Below are positions 7,588 to 9,496 of a stretch of 9,496 bases of DNA, piece after piece; position 1 is the stretch's first letter; each line of letters starts with the position of its first letter. The DNA is taken from positions 5,544 to 15,039 of the forward strand of contig DAWR01000156.1 in the NCBI GenBank assembly GCA_002506015.1, written 5' to 3'. Both the position numbers and the translations under genes were made by a program. The notes under the pieces were generated by a model. It was not told where the DNA came from. It saw only the letters and a list, made by a program, of their open reading frames with translations, and did no database searches. The stretch is from Candidatus Methanogasteraceae archaeon UBA261 (GTDB taxonomy: Archaea; Halobacteriota; Methanosarcinia; Methanosarcinales; Methanogasteraceae).

Positions 7588-7980
7588 TCATACCCTTAGT
7601 AAATAGTTGTAATTTGCATCCTTTGCCTCAAAGAAGTCCTTACAGAAGGTAACAGCGTCTTCCGGACGGTAATATTTGCAACTGAATATGTCGATGTACC
7701 CGGCAGAGGACGCGTCCACAAAGTGCGCAGATATAAGGGATGTCTCGATCAACTGAACTGCCGAATACCCGATCATGTCCCCCTCTCCGAAACGCACGAC
7801 CATACAATCCCCATAGCGTTTCATCTCGATAAACTCACATAATTCATAGATGAACCGCTTTATTACGGCTTCATCCTGCATCTTCTCCGGATTGCATCCG
7901 TGGATGTCGATTGCAGCGGACAGACCCCATGCCTTTTCCGTGCTATACGCCTCTTTTATCAGGTCTCTTTCCATAGACAT
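7588..7980 (-). CDS. S-adenosylmethionine decarboxylase-like protein (SpeD-related)
   Basis: A 130-residue relative of the small prokaryotic pyruvoyl AdoMet decarboxylases, which self-cleave before a serine to make the pyruvoyl cofactor. The WGLSAAIDIHGCNPEKM region (18-34) matches the family's HLLADLYGC opening. VQLIETSLISAH (75-86) aligns with the cleavage region, and YIDIFSCKYYRPEDA (95-109) with the AAVDVFTCG block. Ser81, His86 and Cys101 keep the spacing of Ser63, His68 and Cys83 of the Thermotoga maritima enzyme, but the residue before the serine is Thr, not the usual Glu. A longer in-frame ATG at 8076 exists. I prefer 7980 because GAGGT (plus 7987-7991) precedes it by 6 nt, a TATA-like element lies inside the longer frame, and 130 residues is normal for the family. 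Substrate may be AdoMet, another amino acid, or none. Confidence 0.75.
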   Translation of the reverse strand: MSMERDLIKEAYSTEKAWGLSAAIDIHGCNPEKMQDEAVIKRFIYELCEFIEMKRYGDCMVVRFGEGDMIGYSAVQLIETSLISAHFVDASSAGYIDIFSCKYYRPEDAVTFCKDFFEAKDANYNYLLRV

Positions 7981-8181
7981 GCTCTTACCTCTAAATCCAT
8001 ATCTCATTAGATTCTTAACATAAATAACTTTTCCATAGCCAACCTTATGGAAGTTGGATATAAGTACATCATTCAAAAACCCATTTCTCTCACAAAACCA
8101 CCTTATTTCGCTATATTCGTATTTAGACGAAGTTTAAGATGCAACAGACGCCATCGAAGGGAGGGGCAGATGATACAAACA
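7981..8181. other. Intergenic stretch upstream of the SpeD-like gene
   Basis: About 200 nt between the SpeD-like start and the last codons of the amidohydrolase pseudogene. Beyond the promoter candidate at 8021-8034 I see no gene on either strand. The open frames crossing it have no ribosome-binding site and no recognisable sequence. Confidence 0.5.
8021..8034 (-). promoter_or_regulatory. Candidate BRE/TATA promoter of the SpeD-like gene
   Basis: The minus strand reads GGAAAAGTTATTTA: an A-rich BRE-like run followed by an AT-rich TATA-like box. Its distance from the ATG at 7980 would place transcription start near 7997-8000, leaving a leader of about 18 nt that contains the GAGGT ribosome-binding site. 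It could drive only this gene or the whole run to corA. Confidence 0.45.
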
Positions 8182-8908
8182 TCAAGCGAGGAAGATGTCA
8201 AAACGCCTGAAAACGAGGAAGATCAAAGCACAGTTAAGAATCGCACAATAGCATCGGATATTCTCTCTTAATTCCCGAATGATCCTCTGATCCACTCTCA
8301 ATTGCTCCGGATCAAAACACGTCTCTTTCAGATAGAGCTTGCGGTTGATCTCGATCTGAATCCAGGGTATCCCCTCCTGCCCATAATGATACTGTGAATG
8401 TACTTGTCCGCGAACGGATAACCGCACCTTCACCAGCAAACGCCTGCCTGAGCGATTCTGCAAGCGCACGATCCATTCAGGAGGGCGGGTTCCATGACCA
8501 CGTCCACGTACCGGCATCCCATTTCGGTCACCACGGTTGCTCTGGAATATCATCGGTCTTGGCAGATCAGGTTTGTCGCTCGCCGCCGGCGAACGCTCAA
8601 GCATGCTGTGACAGTCGAGAGCCAGTCTGATATTGCGGTTCGACAGGAGGTCCCCCAACCGTTCGTGATACGGAAAATAGTATCTCTGCAACAAGTCCTC
8701 AACAAGAGCATCATCAGGAAACATACTTTCCTTGTATATCGGTGTACCATCTGTTGTCACAGTCTTATCGACTCCATCCGGGTTCTCCGGAGGACGATCG
8801 TCAGAAGCCCGGTTCACGTCCACAATCGCCCGTGCGATCGGCGTCTCGATCACTGCCGTTACACACTTGCCAAATCCGAATATCTCGCGGGTGAGCGCGT
8901 CCCCCGAG
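8182..8908 (-). pseudogene. N-formylglutamate amidohydrolase-like pseudogene
   Basis: The remnant matches the N-formylglutamate amidohydrolase (FGase) family, zinc-type hydrolases of N-acylated amino acids. The segments that identify it are GDALTREIF, VTAVIETPIARAIVDVNRA, DDRPPENPDG, ALDCHSM (around 8616), PRPMIFQSN-GDRNG, PPEWIVRL, and YHYGQEGIPWIQIEINRKLYL. The N-terminal 50 or so residues, which normally carry the PHxG metal motif, are missing: homology begins abruptly at about 8908, where it runs into the gamma-glutamyltranspeptidase remnant in another frame. Around 8394-8460 the reading frame is broken. Homology steps from frame 0 (EWIVRL) to a second frame (AESLRQAFAGEG), then a third (YPFADKYIHS), and back (QYHYG). 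Family resemblance fades near 8270; the last 20 residues before the stop are probably read-through. It is not functional as it stands. Confidence 0.8.
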
Positions 8909-9265
8909 CGAGCAGTGCAGACGCGGTGCATACATCGCCTCACCGATCGACTGGTGCTCATCGGCGACGTGGATTAAGAACTGGGCGATTGCAGAGAAGA
9001 TCCGTTCGCTTCCCGGGCGTCCCACCGCCATCCAGATCTCCTTGCCACGGAAGATGAGGGTCGGTGCGACCGTAGCCCACGGGACTGCGTTCGGGCGCAG
9101 ATAGAACGGGTGGGAGAATACCTTATAGTCATAATCCATCAGGTAATTGTTGTAGAGGAATCCAAGCCCGTCCATTCTCGCCCTGTCCTGGCGTACAGCG
9201 CATATATCAGACGAACTCCACCTGTGAATGTCCGATTGGTTCATAGGACCCCCTGGTTTACGCAA
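8900..9265 (-). pseudogene. Gamma-glutamyltranspeptidase-like gene remnant (C-terminal part)
   Basis: This piece encodes the C-terminal region of a gamma-glutamyltransferase (GGT), an Ntn-hydrolase acting on gamma-glutamyl compounds. Diagnostic stretches are GLGFLYNNYL (from 9169), HPFYLRPNAVPWATVAPTLIF, AVGRPGSERIFSAIAQFL and APRLHCSLGGR, which ends at about 8897. The catalytic Thr and everything before it are not seen. Homology in this frame starts at ARMDGLGF, and the upstream part fits other frames poorly (for example LIYALYAR), which suggests frameshifts around 9175-9235. After CSLGGR the sequence changes frame into the amidohydrolase remnant, so the last 20-30 residues of GGT are also gone. 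No complete start or stop can be assigned. Confidence 0.8.
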
Positions 9266-9496
9266 TTATCTGCGACAAATCTCGATGGGGCAACTTCAAG
9301 CTTGGGCGGAGAACGTCACCAGAAGAAGTTCAGACAGAATATGACCGACATGAATGCATGGCTGAAGAGCATCCGAAATCTTTCCGAACTGAGAGAATGG
9401 TAGAAATTACCGGGACTAAAGCCAATCGGGCACTATCGCTGCTATGAAATGAGCGGAAACATACGATCGCTGCAGAACTTCTACCACCATGTCGTG
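9253..9496 (+). pseudogene. Group II intron reverse transcriptase/maturase remnant
   Basis: The plus strand encodes the C-terminal maturase (GIIM-like) part of a group II intron reverse transcriptase. From 9280 the frame reads SRWGNFKLGRRTS. Near 9319 homology shifts into the next frame as KKFRQNMTDMNAWLKSIRN, then WxKLPGLKPIGHYRCYEMSGNIRSLQNFYHHV to the right edge. This resembles the family pattern of paired tryptophans followed by GHYxYYGxSGN. The second Trp of the pair is a TAG stop (9401-9403), and a frameshift lies near 9319, so the copy is dead. The N-terminal polymerase domain with YADD is not present upstream; the fragment abuts the GGT remnant on the other strand. Any intron RNA domains V and VI would lie to the right of the window. 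Confidence 0.8.

Noticed and set aside
8047..8271. A 74-residue plus-strand frame in the gap right of the SpeD-like gene
   Set aside because: Its acidic C-terminal part is the complement of the amidohydrolase remnant tail, and no start signal is seen.
8494..9057. A 187-residue plus-strand frame
   Set aside because: It is Arg/Ser-rich shadow coding opposite the GGT and amidohydrolase remnants, whose homology is clear on the other strand.
1..9496. CRISPR array, tRNA or rRNA genes
   Set aside because: No regularly spaced repeats and no tRNA-like or rRNA-like stretches were seen; the window is almost fully explained by protein genes and their remnants.

Overview
The window looks archaeal, most likely from a euryarchaeote of the methanogen or methane-oxidising kind. 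This is inference from gene content. The pointers are a DUF432 gene (a mainly archaeal family) coupled to MscS, a GGTGAT-type Shine-Dalgarno sequence, and AT-rich TATA/BRE-like elements upstream of starts. No rRNA or tRNA is present to fix the taxon. Every intact gene lies on the minus strand, so the window reads from right to left.

Right end (about 8180-9496): a gene graveyard. A remnant of a group II intron reverse transcriptase/maturase on the plus strand (about 9253-9496) has a frameshift and an in-frame stop. It abuts the C-terminal part of a gamma-glutamyltranspeptidase-like gene on the minus strand (8900-9265). That piece is joined out of frame to an N-formylglutamate amidohydrolase-like gene (8182-8908), which has lost its N-terminus and carries frameshifts.

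Middle (3831-7980): a run of five minus-strand genes, apparently intact. First is a short divergent AdoMet-decarboxylase-like pyruvoyl-enzyme homologue (7588-7980). Then come DUF432 (6797-7525) and an MscS-type mechanosensitive channel (5970-6800), which overlap by ATGA. Last are a CNNM/DUF21-CBS (HlyC/CorC-type) membrane protein (4902-5918) and a CorA Mg2+ channel (3831-4898), 3 nt apart with the corA ribosome-binding site lying across the upstream stop codon. The set suggests ion and osmotic homeostasis.

Left (1-3683): a trehalose/alpha-glucan operon. It contains the C-terminal half of malto-oligosyltrehalose trehalohydrolase (treZ, 2691-3665), a GH57/DUF3536 glycoside hydrolase (197-2650), and the first 65 or so codons of malto-oligosyltrehalose synthase (treY, running off the left edge), overlapping the GH57 stop as TGATG. 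TreY and TreZ normally convert alpha-1,4-glucan ends to trehalose, and GH57 enzymes act on alpha-glucans. Here treZ has lost its 5' half, including the catalytic nucleophile, so whether the pathway works is the main open question.

No wholly novel system is evident. The points most worth a second look are the treZ truncation at the nucleophile, the altered cleavage-site context in the SpeD-like protein, the 30-bp tandem duplication in the GH57 gene, and the recombined pseudogene island at the right edge.
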